Origin: Nitrospirota bacterium
GTDB taxonomy: Bacteria > Nitrospinota_A > UBA7883 > JACRGQ01
Length of the DNA stretch: 64,000 bases
Reading direction: 5' to 3'
Assembly: GCA_024275955.1 (NCBI GenBank)
Contig: JAJRYD010000023.1
Span: 7,275-71,274 of the forward strand
The notes beneath the pieces are model-generated. The model worked only from the letters and a program-made list of their open reading frames with translations, searched no databases and was not told the DNA's origin. This document shows, piece by piece, positions 35,938-44,407 of this stretch. Each line of letters begins with the position of its first letter. Within the stretch, counting starts at the first letter, position 1. Both the position numbers and the translations under genes were made by a program.

Positions 35938-37287
35938 GTGAAACTTTTATCTACTGCTATCTTTACCCTGCTTCTTTTGGCATCTGCCGGTTTTGCCGAG
36001 GCTCTGCCCAGCTCCGCTCTCGAAGCTCCGATACTAACAAGCGTGGTAGCTGGTGATTCCTACTGCAAAATGGAATGGAACGAGGCTGAGAATGTTTCCG
36101 GCTACAACGTATACCTTAAAAAAGAAGACGGCAGTTTTGTGCCTCTTAACTCCGTACCTATAAAAAACGAGTGGATACTGGTGAACGACCTTACAAATGG
36201 AGAGCCTTACCAATTTGGCATAACCTCTATCGGAAATGATCGGCATGAATCGGCGGTAACTATAACCGGATTGGTAGTGCCTACTGGGTATTCGCACTCC
36301 GTTCTACAGCTAAAGGGAGGGGCTAAGGCGGCCGACTATCAGCTTTTTTCCTCTCCTTTTATAACAGAGAGAAACAGGCCGGAAGATATTTTTAGCTACT
36401 TTCCTTCTTACGATACAAGCTCGTGGCGGTTTTTTTCCGAAGACGGCGGTGAGTACAAAGAGTTTGGCGATATTAAATCGGTAAAACCCGGAAAAGGCTA
36501 CTGGTTTTTATCCAGAAAAGATATGAAGCTCTTTCTTTCCGGCAAAACGAAAAATGTTTACGAGCCTACAGAAATAGAGCTAGACCCCGGCTGGAACGTT
36601 ATCGGCTCCCCTTTTCTATTTCCTGTTGAATGGAGCGAGGTGCTTAAACATAACGAAAACCTATCGAAACAGATAGGCGACGCTGTGTGGGAATTTTCTG
36701 ACGGCGGTTTTCAAAAGTCTGGGATGTTTAAACCGTTTAAGGGGTATTACATTTTTAACGGGTACGGCGAGAAGGTTTACCTTCTCATTCCGCCGATACC
36801 TGTCGCGCCAAAGGCTATAGCGGAGGTTTCGGCTAACATCGGTGGTACTGTTTCGGCAAAAGGCCCGCTTACAACCCAAAACGGTGAAGGCTGGTTTATC
36901 AATATAGAGGCGGATGATTCGGTTTATACCGACAGGTTCAACCTCCTCGGGGTGGCGCCATTGGTTGACGCGGAAAATATTGCCGCAGTGGCAGAACCGC
37001 CGGCATGGCCCCAGCATCTCTCTTTCTACTTTGTAAAAGAGGGCGAGCCGATAGAAAACAGAAGGTCGACCGACATCCGCTCCGGCGAAGACAAAAAAGA
37101 ATGGACAGCATATATCGAAGGGGGAGAGACAGGAAAAGTAACTCTCAGATGGAAGGGATTGGCTGGAGATACAGGGCACCTTCTATTGATTGATACCGTT
37201 CTTAACCGGTCTGTCGATATGACGAAGGCCGGTTCCTACACTTTTACGAGAAACGATTTTTCGCCAAGAAGATTTACTATTAGATGA
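35938..37287 (+). CDS. Secreted protein with FN3 domain and two-copy repeat
   Basis: 449 residues from GTG 35938 with GGGAGG eight bases upstream. Signal peptide LLSTAIFTLLLLASAGFA. Residues about 30-115 form a fibronectin type III domain (CKMEWNEAENVSGYNVYLK). Then two related blocks occur: one with LFSSPFITERN and KPGKGYWFLSRKDMKLFLS, another with GWNVIGSPFLFPVEW and KPFKGYYIFNGYGEKVYLL. The C-terminal domain is beta-rich. Probably a surface or periplasmic binding protein; function unknown. It follows trpF and overlaps the next gene. Confidence 0.7.
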   Translation: MKLLSTAIFTLLLLASAGFAEALPSSALEAPILTSVVAGDSYCKMEWNEAENVSGYNVYLKKEDGSFVPLNSVPIKNEWILVNDLTNGEPYQFGITSIGNDRHESAVTITGLVVPTGYSHSVLQLKGGAKAADYQLFSSPFITERNRPEDIFSYFPSYDTSSWRFFSEDGGEYKEFGDIKSVKPGKGYWFLSRKDMKLFLSGKTKNVYEPTEIELDPGWNVIGSPFLFPVEWSEVLKHNENLSKQIGDAVWEFSDGGFQKSGMFKPFKGYYIFNGYGEKVYLLIPPIPVAPKAIAEVSANIGGTVSAKGPLTTQNGEGWFINIEADDSVYTDRFNLLGVAPLVDAENIAAVAEPPAWPQHLSFYFVKEGEPIENRRSTDIRSGEDKKEWTAYIEGGETGKVTLRWKGLAGDTGHLLLIDTVLNRSVDMTKAGSYTFTRNDFSPRRFTIR

Positions 37288-37592
37288 ATATAACTAAAAG
37301 GAACGGCAGGGGAGCGCATTTGGTTTACTCCCCGCTATTGCAAACATGGAAAGCCTCTTTTGTGGTCGCTTTTAAGAAACGGCTATTCAGCTGGAAGCAA
37401 AACGGTACCTCAGTCTGCGACCTTGATGACAAAGAAGCGATAAGCGAAGCTATTACACTCTTGAGACGTTTGAGCGATGCCAAAATGCTACACCCCTCCG
37501 CACTGTTCGGCACTTTAACCATCGACCAGTGGAAAAAAATACATCTTGATCACGCGGCTCATCACCTCAGTTTTTTATTACCTAAAATTTAG
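37284..37592 (+). CDS. Small protein resembling the DUF1569/DinB-like C-terminus
   Basis: 102 residues from ATG 37284, overlapping the previous stop (ATGA). The second half (HPSALFGTLTIDQWKKIHLDHAAHHL) matches the end of DUF1569, a DinB-like helical family, including the conserved histidines. The family is usually nearer 150 residues, so this one is short or truncated at the N-terminus. Role unknown. Confidence 0.55.
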   Translation: MNITKRNGRGAHLVYSPLLQTWKASFVVAFKKRLFSWKQNGTSVCDLDDKEAISEAITLLRRLSDAKMLHPSALFGTLTIDQWKKIHLDHAAHHLSFLLPKI

Positions 37593-37715
37593 AAAGAGGC
37601 TCCAAGACCGCCGGCTAAAACCTACGCTACTAAGGAGTTCGTCAACATCTAGTTGAAAAGAGACTTTGGCCTGTTAGCCTTGCTGAACATGCGGGGCATT
37701 ATTTTTTTCGCCTGA

Positions 37716-38945
37716 TTACTTCTGCTCTCCCTTGTCAAAGTCGAAGCCCATTATCTTTGCCGATGTCATGTCGTCTGTCGGCTGGTATGTGCAGTACGGC
37801 TCTTCTTCCATGTAGTCGTTCTTTTCGTAAAACGCCCGCGCTCTGCAACCTTCGCAAACGGTTTTATAATCGCATATCCCGCACTTGCCTTTAAGCAGTT
37901 CGACATTTCTCAGTTTTGCAAAAACTTCCGACGCATCCCAAACCTCTTTGAACTCCTGCTTATGTATGTTGCCGGCCTCTACAGGCAGATAACCGCAAGG
38001 GAACACCTTGCCTTCGTGCGATACAAAGCAGATAGCGCTTCCGGCAAGACAGCCTTTGGTCATCGCCGCCATGCCATGCGTTTTGGGTGTTACCTCTATC
38101 CCCTCTTCGGCCGCCTTTTGGCGCATGATGCGAAAGTAATGCGGGGCGCAGGTCGCTTTGGTTTCTATTTTCTTTTCTTTGCTCACTTCGTAAAACCAGC
38201 CTAAAACCTCCTCGTACTTATCGGCATCGAGCATCTGGTCTTCCGCTATCTGCACGCCGCACCCGACAGGAACAAGCATGAAAATATGGAGCGCCTTAAC
38301 GCCGAGGTTTATGGCGTTTTGATAAATATCTTCTACCTGATCTACATTATGCTTTGCTATGGTGCAGTTTATCTGCGTATCCATCCCTAGCTCTTGCAGG
38401 TTTTTAATCCCCTGCACAGCTCTATCGTACGAACCGGGAAGCTTGCGGAAGCCGTCGTGTACTTCGCCTATGCCGTCTAGCGAAATAGAGACACGCTGTA
38501 CGCCGGAATCGACAATCTTTCGCGCCATCTTTTTATCGACCATCGTACCGTTGGTGGCAAGCGCGACTATAAGGCCGACACTCTTGGCATACTTCGCTAT
38601 CTCGAAGATATCTGGCCTGAAAAGCGGTTCGCCGCCGGAGAGAACAAGTATCACTTTTCCAAGCTTGGCTATGCTGTCTATCATTTTGCACGACTGCTCG
38701 AAAGTAAGGTCGTTCTTCATTAGCTGTTTCGAGACATCAAGCCTTCGGCAGTGGATACATTCGAGATTACAGCCAGCGGTTGTCTCCCAGAAAACAAGAC
38801 GCAGACTGCTACCAGAGTTCATCATATATTTGTGGGAATGTTCCGCCGCATCGCCGTCGGCCATACTTTTCATCTTGCCGTATTCGTCTTTTATGGTACC
38901 GGGGTGTCCGCCGCCCGGATGCCCACCCGATGGATGCCGGCTCAT
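37716..38945 (-). CDS. ahbD: Heme b synthase, radical SAM (AhbD)
   Basis: 409 residues. Radical SAM/SPASM enzyme that oxidatively decarboxylates two propionates of Fe-coproporphyrin III to give heme b in the siroheme-dependent pathway. The cluster motif is AGCNLECIHC, then LSGGEPLFRPD and a C-terminal cysteine-rich SPASM domain (KGKCGICDYKTVCEGCRARA). The glycine/histidine-rich N-terminus (SGGHPGGGHPG) is typical. ATG overlaps the ahbC stop by four bases, so the two are coupled. Confidence 0.88.
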   Translation of the reverse strand: MSRHPSGGHPGGGHPGTIKDEYGKMKSMADGDAAEHSHKYMMNSGSSLRLVFWETTAGCNLECIHCRRLDVSKQLMKNDLTFEQSCKMIDSIAKLGKVILVLSGGEPLFRPDIFEIAKYAKSVGLIVALATNGTMVDKKMARKIVDSGVQRVSISLDGIGEVHDGFRKLPGSYDRAVQGIKNLQELGMDTQINCTIAKHNVDQVEDIYQNAINLGVKALHIFMLVPVGCGVQIAEDQMLDADKYEEVLGWFYEVSKEKKIETKATCAPHYFRIMRQKAAEEGIEVTPKTHGMAAMTKGCLAGSAICFVSHEGKVFPCGYLPVEAGNIHKQEFKEVWDASEVFAKLRNVELLKGKCGICDYKTVCEGCRARAFYEKNDYMEEEPYCTYQPTDDMTSAKIMGFDFDKGEQK

Positions 38946-40234
38946 CGGGTCACTTCAGACTTTTTAGAAAGAAGATGAGCCGGAACGATAAATTCCTCTC
39001 CTCTTGCTTTTAAGTCTGCCTTTTTCTCGTCGGTAAGTCCTATCTCTTCGTCTGTAAGGTAGCATGCTGGGTCCGGCGCGGATGGGTCGTCAAAAATAAC
39101 ATTTGCCCGCACCCTCATAGAGCCTCCGCAGGCGTTTAGCCATTTGCAAACGGAACAACGGCCTTTTAGATGGTCTAGCCTGTTTTTAAGCCCTTTCATT
39201 ATAGGGTCGGATTCGTCTAGCCATATATCGCCGAACTTTCTTTCCTTTACATTGCCAAAAGAGTAATCTTGCCAGAACTGGTCGGCATGCACATTGCCGA
39301 AAAAATCTATATCGCCAAACGATACGCCGGATGAATAGCGCCCGCCGCCGTTCCATTCGAGCATTTTGAGCACTTCTGCCGCTCGCTCTGGCTTATCTTT
39401 AAGAAGCTTTAGGTAAAGGTAAATGCCGTCTACATGGTTATCTACCGTGAGGATATCTTTGTGCAGTCCCCGTTTATGAAAATCTGCCGTTCTCTCTATA
39501 ATGATATCCATAGCGTCTCTGCTTTCTTCGTGCGTTAGGTCTTCGTTTGCCATATCTGTGCCTCGGCCAGCGTAAACGAGATGATAAAAACATGCGCGCT
39601 GTATGTTCTCTTTTTCTATAAAGTCGAAAATCTCGTTAAGGTTTTCGTAGTTATGGCGCGTAAGAGTAAGCCTTAGGCCTACCCTCTGCCCAAGCTCTAC
39701 GCAGTTTTGAAAACCTTCCATAGCTTTTTTGAAAGCGCCTTCCTTGCCTCTAAACTTATCGTTTATCTCGCCTATGCCGTCTAGCGAAATGCCGACATAA
39801 ACAAAACCGCTCTCTTTTATTTTCTTTGCCACCTCTTTATTTATAAGCACTCCGTTGGTGGAAAGGGTGCATCTGAGGTTTTGCTTTTTGGCGTGGGCTA
39901 CCAGCTCGAAAAGGTCTGGCCTTATAAGAGGCTCGCCGCCGGAGAAAAGAAGCGCCGGAATGCCGAACTCGGCAAGCTCTTCTATCAGCTTTTTGCCTTC
40001 TTTGGTGGTCAGTTCGCCGGGGTAGTCTTTTGCCTCGGAATCGGTGTAGCAATGTATGCACTTAAGGTTGCATGTGCGGGTTATGTTCCATGCCGTTACC
40101 GGCTTTCGCTCTTGCGAAGTTTTGGGAACTGTGTGGGCATGCGGCATGGCGGCCATCTTTTTAGACTGATGACCGTAGCGTATTGCATCGCCCTCATTCT
40201 CAGTCTCACAATAAAGCTTTGAAATCCCTATCAT
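38942..40234 (-). CDS. ahbC: Radical SAM 12,18-didecarboxysiroheme deacetylase (AhbC)
   Basis: 430 residues. Converts 12,18-didecarboxysiroheme to Fe-coproporphyrin III by removing two acetates. Core motif RTCNLKCIHCYTDSEAK, then LLFSGGEPLIRPD, and the SPASM region LKGRCSVCKWLNACGGSMRV. GGAGG precedes ATG 40234. With ahbD it forms a two-gene operon; the upstream enzymes CobA-HemD and SirC are elsewhere in this window. Confidence 0.88.
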   Translation of the reverse strand: MIGISKLYCETENEGDAIRYGHQSKKMAAMPHAHTVPKTSQERKPVTAWNITRTCNLKCIHCYTDSEAKDYPGELTTKEGKKLIEELAEFGIPALLFSGGEPLIRPDLFELVAHAKKQNLRCTLSTNGVLINKEVAKKIKESGFVYVGISLDGIGEINDKFRGKEGAFKKAMEGFQNCVELGQRVGLRLTLTRHNYENLNEIFDFIEKENIQRACFYHLVYAGRGTDMANEDLTHEESRDAMDIIIERTADFHKRGLHKDILTVDNHVDGIYLYLKLLKDKPERAAEVLKMLEWNGGGRYSSGVSFGDIDFFGNVHADQFWQDYSFGNVKERKFGDIWLDESDPIMKGLKNRLDHLKGRCSVCKWLNACGGSMRVRANVIFDDPSAPDPACYLTDEEIGLTDEKKADLKARGEEFIVPAHLLSKKSEVTR

Positions 40235-40306
40235 TACGCCCTCCAGTATTGCTCTAAACGCCCCCGAAAAGGGAACGGGAAAAACGATATATCTCTTAAT
40301 CTCATT

Positions 40307-40868
40307 TTGGAATTAAGCATTGTACCACAGAACCGAGCCGGTTCCAGCACCTGCATTACCGCTTGGGTTTGCTTCTCGCCGCACGATAAATTTAGTTTGC
40401 CGGATAATGACAAAGAAGAAAAAATGGCAAGCTTGAGAGAAGCCTTTTTTAAACCAGCTCTTTTTAATGAAATTCACAAACAATACAAAGAAACCCTACC
40501 AAGTGACGACAACTTACGGGCATTCCTGCTTACGGCAAAAGGGCTTTGCAAATGCAACGGCGGCAAATATATGCATAAGGGTCTATAAAGAAACTTACAA
40601 TTTAGTTTCTTCCTTTGGGAAAATCTCCCCTGAAAGTGAAACAGAAAAAAAAGATGCTAATAAGCCTCTACCTTTTGACTCCTCAGAGACCGCTCTGGCG
40701 AAAGAATCACGCCAGAAAACAAAATGGCATACGGATAAACTCACCCTTCCTAGTGGGAAGTCCGCAGAAATATATATTGAAGGGGTACCTTCCAAAAAAG
40801 ACTTTGAAGCTCTAACGGATTACCTCGAGTTAAAAATTAAATGGCTGAAAGAAGAGGAAGATGGCTAA
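40307..40868 (+). pseudogene. Frameshifted remnant, winged-helix DUF5343-like
   Basis: Two frames together make one protein. The first gives SLREAFFKPALFNEIHKQYK...LPSDDNLRAFL, the second continues LRQKGFANATAANICIRVYKE, a junction seen in a family of plasmid- and island-borne proteins resembling DUF5343. One extra base near 40529 (CTG C TTA) shifts the frame. The usual N-terminal half is missing and no good start is seen (ATG 40424 at best). The C-terminal KLTLPSGKSAEIYIEGVPSK is intact. It ends in a TAA overlapping the next remnant. Confidence 0.6.
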
Positions 40869-41037
40869 AAACATGAAGATTCGTGATATCACCAGAAAAA
40901 TAGAAGGTAATAGATGAAAGCTGGCGGCAACCAGAGGGAGCCACAGGCAGTACAAGCATCCAAAAAGAGCAGAGTAACATTCTGGGCATCTATCAACGAT
41001 AGCCGTTGCCTCTCGCCACTGTAGGCGGTAAACTTGC
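40861..41037 (+). pseudogene. hicA: Decayed hicA toxin gene
   Basis: ATG 40861 overlaps the previous stop. The first frame reads MKIRDITRKIEGNR then TGA, where HicA has a conserved tryptophan (TGG); reading on gives KLAATRGSHRQYKHPKRAE and a stop, then in another frame GHLSTIAVASRH. This follows the HicA layout, including the GSH histidine motif, but with at least two stops and one shift. It is not functional. No hicB antitoxin is seen. Together with the previous remnant it marks decayed accessory DNA ahead of hisG. Confidence 0.65.
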
Positions 41038-41043
41038 CGGACT

Positions 41044-41706
41044 ATGCGAAACTCTAAGATTACCGTAGCTATCCCTAAAGGGAGAAACCTAAAGCCGACT
41101 GTGGAGCTGTTTAAACGCGCTGGGATAGACTTTTCTCCAGCGCTTACTAACGATAGAAAACTTATATTTGACGACGAAAAAGCCGGCATCACTGGGATAA
41201 TAGTGCGTGATACCGACATACCTGTATATGTAGAGGGCGGCGCCGTCGACATCGGCGTTTCCGGCAAAGACCAGCTGGACGAGCAGGAAAAAAACATTTA
41301 CGAAATGCTCGACCTCGGCTACGGCTACTGCCGGCTGGTGCTTTGCGAACCGGCATCCTTAAAAGAAAATGACGACCCATCACGCTGGACGAACATACGG
41401 GTGGCATCTAAATTTACGAACCTTACCACCAAATATTTTCAGGCGCGGGGCATTCATGTGGAGATAATAAAGCTTTACGGCTCTATAGAGATTGCTCCGC
41501 TTGTCGGGCTATCGGAAAGGGTGGTAGACCTTGTCTCTACCGGAGCGACGCTAAAGGCGAACGGCTTAGTGGAAGTGGAAACGATAATGGACGTAACGGC
41601 GAGGCTTGTGGTAAACCGCGCGTCGCTAAAAACAAAGCATAAGGCTATATCTTCGCTTATTAAGGCGATGGAAGAATCGCTTTCCAAAAACCCTATAAAG
41701 GAATAA
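41044..41706 (+). CDS. hisG: ATP phosphoribosyltransferase, short form
   Basis: 220 residues, first step of histidine synthesis. The short form lacks the regulatory C-terminal domain and normally needs HisZ, which is not in the window. Key stretches: ITVAIPKGRNLKPTVELF, VRDTDIPVYVEGGAVDIGV and the PRPP-binding VDLVSTGATLKANGLVE. ATG 41044 has no strong ribosome site. It is five bases before pyrE, so co-transcription is likely. Confidence 0.93.
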   Translation: MRNSKITVAIPKGRNLKPTVELFKRAGIDFSPALTNDRKLIFDDEKAGITGIIVRDTDIPVYVEGGAVDIGVSGKDQLDEQEKNIYEMLDLGYGYCRLVLCEPASLKENDDPSRWTNIRVASKFTNLTTKYFQARGIHVEIIKLYGSIEIAPLVGLSERVVDLVSTGATLKANGLVEVETIMDVTARLVVNRASLKTKHKAISSLIKAMEESLSKNPIKE

Positions 41707-41710
41707 CAGG

Positions 41711-42286
41711 ATGGCGGACGACAGGCAGAGGCTTTTGGCGATACTTACCCGAAAATCTTTCATCTATTCCAAAGAGCCTACATTCAAGCTTGCTTCCGGC
41801 AAAATGAGCTCCTATTACGTCAACTGCAAGAAAACGACATACGACCCAGAGGGGATAGACCTTATAGGCAAGGCTGTTTTCGACCGGATGATAAGCTTTT
41901 CGCCGGACGCTGTGGGGGGCCTAACACTTGGGGCCGACCCTATAGCTGTAGCGGCGGCGGGGGAGAGCTTTCGGCGGGGAAAGCCTATAAAAGCGTTTGT
42001 CGTTAGAAAAGAGATTAAGGAGCATGGCACCAAGGCGCCTATCGAAGGCGACTTACGGAAGGGAGAATCTGTCGTTTTAATAGAAGATGTAATTACCACC
42101 GGCGGTTCGGCATTGAAAGCTTTTGAGGCTCTGGATAGCTTTGGCGTTAAAGTGCTTGCTGTTATCGCTCTTGTCGACAGGCAGGAGGGAGGCAGAGAGG
42201 CTATCGAAGCTAAAGGGCTGAGGGTAGAATCTATCTTTACCAAAGACAAAATTATGGAGCTTTATAAAAGTGGAGATTGCGCCTGA
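41711..42286 (+). CDS. pyrE: Orotate phosphoribosyltransferase
   Basis: 191 residues. Adds phosphoribosyl to orotate in pyrimidine synthesis. The PRPP motif VVLIEDVITTGGS is intact, with FKLASGKMSSYYVNCKK and the catalytic-loop lysine region RKEIKEHGTKAPIEG. GGAATAACAGG precedes the ATG. Its 3' end overlaps the next small gene by 17 bases. Confidence 0.94.
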   Translation: MADDRQRLLAILTRKSFIYSKEPTFKLASGKMSSYYVNCKKTTYDPEGIDLIGKAVFDRMISFSPDAVGGLTLGADPIAVAAAGESFRRGKPIKAFVVRKEIKEHGTKAPIEGDLRKGESVVLIEDVITTGGSALKAFEALDSFGVKVLAVIALVDRQEGGREAIEAKGLRVESIFTKDKIMELYKSGDCA

Positions 42287-42542
42287 GCTACTTCTGGAAG
42301 AGCTGAGAAACGTGCTTGAAAAACTCGGCATCACTCTGGAGACGCGAAACCTCGACGACGAAGAGCTGACAATAAAGAGCGGATACTGCGAAGTAAGGAA
42401 AGAACAAAAACTGATAATTGACAAACGGTACCCAGCTTCTATTCAGGCAAAAACTATTATAGATTTTCTAAAAAACGAAAACCTTGATGGAATATATATA
42501 CCGCCGAGAGTAAGAGAGATTATAGAATCCGGCGGGGCATGA
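42270..42542 (+). CDS. Small conserved-looking protein of unknown function
   Basis: 90 residues, start GTG 42270 inside pyrE. Helix at the N-terminus (LLLEELRNVLEKLGI), then a beta segment ending in NENLDGIYIPPRVREII. No membrane or signal segment. It lies between pyrE and lpxK in the same operon. Family not recognised; the coupled overlap supports a real gene. Confidence 0.65.
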   Translation: MEIAPELLLEELRNVLEKLGITLETRNLDDEELTIKSGYCEVRKEQKLIIDKRYPASIQAKTIIDFLKNENLDGIYIPPRVREIIESGGA

Positions 42543-42563
42543 ACAAAAAACTTTAATCTAATA

Positions 42564-43646
42564 ATGCGAAAACTTTTCGAGAAATTAAAAACCAAAAAGC
42601 CGTCTAAAGTCGGCATTCAAGCTGTCGGCCTCATCCCTTTTTCGTACATCTACAAAGCTATAACCGCTTTTAGGCTGTTTCTTTATAGCGCGGGCATCGT
42701 GCCGTCTTCCAGCGTGGAAGGTATAAAGGTGTTGAGCATCGGGAACATTACCGTGGGGGGAACCGGCAAAACTCCTACCGCGATAATGATTGCCAAAACA
42801 TTGCTGACGGCTGGAAGAAAAGTCTGCGTTGTAAGCCGTGGGTACGGCAGAGAATCGCTGGAAGAGGTGCAGGTTGTATCTAACGGCGAGGGAAAGATTT
42901 TGGCGCGCTACCCCCAAGCGGCGGATGAAGCACTGTTAGTGGCAGGTGAGCTTAGAGCGGTGCCTGTTATCTGCTCTGCCAAAAGAGTTGACGGAATAAA
43001 GGCGGGGAAGGAAAAATTTGACTGCGATACCGCTATTCTTGACGACGCTTTTTCGCACTTCTCCGCTAAAAGAGATATAGACCTTTTACTGCTGGACGCA
43101 TCCTACCCTTTTGGCAACGGCTGGATGATACCTGCCGGCCCTTTAAGGGAGCCTGTAGAGGCGATAAAACGGGCCGATGCCATACTGCTTACAAGGGCGA
43201 ACCTTGCGGACGGCGCGAAGATAGAAAAAACGAAAAATGAGATTAAAAAAATTACCGCCGACGCAAAAATTTTTCTTCTCGATATTTTGCCCTGTGAAAT
43301 AATCTTGCCGGACGGCGAGAGGTCGCGCGCGGAGAGCTTCTTTAACGACGTGGAAAAGATAATTCTTTTAAGCGGCATAGCATCGCCCAAACAGTTTGAG
43401 CTGACTGTCAAAAATCTTGGCGGTAAGGTGAAAAAGCATTTCGCCTTTCCAGACCATTACAGTTTTAGCGAGAGCGATGCCGAAGATATCTTTAAAGATG
43501 CCGAGGCGGGAACGCTGTTTTTGACGACGCAAAAAGATTTTGTAAGAATACCCGCGCCGCAAAAGGTACGGTTTCACCAGCTAACCGTAAACGCTATAGC
43601 CAGAGATAAAGAAGGTTTTAAATCTTTTCTCGCGGAATCTCTTTAA
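42564..43646 (+). CDS. lpxK: Tetraacyldisaccharide 4'-kinase
   Basis: 360 residues. Adds the 4'-phosphate of lipid A at the inner membrane. An N-terminal membrane helix region precedes the P-loop SIGNITVGGTGKTPTAIMIAK; later motifs include VVSRGYGR and the DDAFSHFSAKRDIDLLLLD segment. ATG 42564 follows the previous stop by about 20 bases with no clear ribosome site. Shows that the host makes lipid A. Confidence 0.93.
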   Translation: MRKLFEKLKTKKPSKVGIQAVGLIPFSYIYKAITAFRLFLYSAGIVPSSSVEGIKVLSIGNITVGGTGKTPTAIMIAKTLLTAGRKVCVVSRGYGRESLEEVQVVSNGEGKILARYPQAADEALLVAGELRAVPVICSAKRVDGIKAGKEKFDCDTAILDDAFSHFSAKRDIDLLLLDASYPFGNGWMIPAGPLREPVEAIKRADAILLTRANLADGAKIEKTKNEIKKITADAKIFLLDILPCEIILPDGERSRAESFFNDVEKIILLSGIASPKQFELTVKNLGGKVKKHFAFPDHYSFSESDAEDIFKDAEAGTLFLTTQKDFVRIPAPQKVRFHQLTVNAIARDKEGFKSFLAESL

Positions 43647-43655
43647 AGGTTTGCA

Positions 43656-43670
43656 GGCGGCTTAACCGCC
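43656..43670. terminator. Hairpin between convergent lpxK and ATPase genes
   Basis: GGCGG CTTAA CCGCC is a perfect short palindrome overlapping the ATPase stop codon and ten bases after lpxK. No T-run follows on either strand, so terminator strength is doubtful. Confidence 0.3.
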
Positions 43671-44255
43671 GCCGTCTTGCCGAGCGATGAAAACGAGGTC
43701 TGGCCTTTTGAAAGAGCATAAAATGGAATTTCCATCTTTGTTCCAGTAAAGGTTCACGCCAAAACCTTTTAATATGGCAAGCCCCCTGCCGGAGACGCCA
43801 AGCAGTTCGTCGTTTGAAATATCTTTGGAAAATTTTTCTTCGTGATTAAACCCTCCTCCTTCATCATGCACGCCTAGCAACGCTCTCTTGTCGTTAATGC
43901 AAAAACTGATAGAAACAGGCTTGTTCTTTTTTCTCCACTCATGTTCTATATATGCTTCGTACTCTTCGCCCTTTTCTGCCCTCATCATTCTTTTTTCGGC
44001 CTTATCCATACCTAGCATGCCGTGCTCCACGGAATTTAGAACCGATTCAAGAAGGGTGGATTTGACCACAAATTTAACCTCTTTAGAAAAGCCGTGCCAC
44101 GGCTCTTTTTCGAGTATCAAACTCATTATTTGAGACGAAACAGCATCAAGCTCTAAAAGAGACGAGACAGTAAAATGATACCCATCAGAGCATTTACTGC
44201 ACCCGATGTTTTCCTTCATGCGATGTTTCAAAATGCATTTAGAATTAAACGGCAT
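43662..44255 (-). CDS. Anti-sigma-type HATPase_c domain protein
   Basis: 197 residues. A GHKL ATP-binding fold of the RsbW/SpoIIAB type: N-box TLLESVLNSVEHG, G1 loop HDEGGGFNH and G2 loop GVSGRGLAIL. Such proteins act as serine kinases on anti-sigma antagonists or bind sigma factors. An extra basic loop (KAEKRMMRAEKGEEYEAY) lies between the boxes. N-terminus is cysteine-rich (ILKHRMKENIGCSKCSDGY). No partner gene is adjacent. Confidence 0.8.
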   Translation of the reverse strand: MPFNSKCILKHRMKENIGCSKCSDGYHFTVSSLLELDAVSSQIMSLILEKEPWHGFSKEVKFVVKSTLLESVLNSVEHGMLGMDKAEKRMMRAEKGEEYEAYIEHEWRKKNKPVSISFCINDKRALLGVHDEGGGFNHEEKFSKDISNDELLGVSGRGLAILKGFGVNLYWNKDGNSILCSFKRPDLVFIARQDGGG

Positions 44256-44407
44256 ACAAGTTACCCCAGCTATATAAAAAACCGCTGACAGAGAGATTGA
44301 TCTGTAACTGCGCGAGACATTATTTCACCATGGTAGCATAAATAAATAGTAATAGATAATAGTGGTTCCGGCTGGAAGGTAAGAGAGGGGACGGCTGGCT
44401 ATCCCGC

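Noticed and set aside
40307-40868. Programmed +1 frameshift (CTT A-type) in the DUF5343-like gene
   Set aside because: No stimulator such as a nearby Shine-Dalgarno or stop is present, the N-terminal half is absent and the neighbour is also decayed; mutation is simpler.
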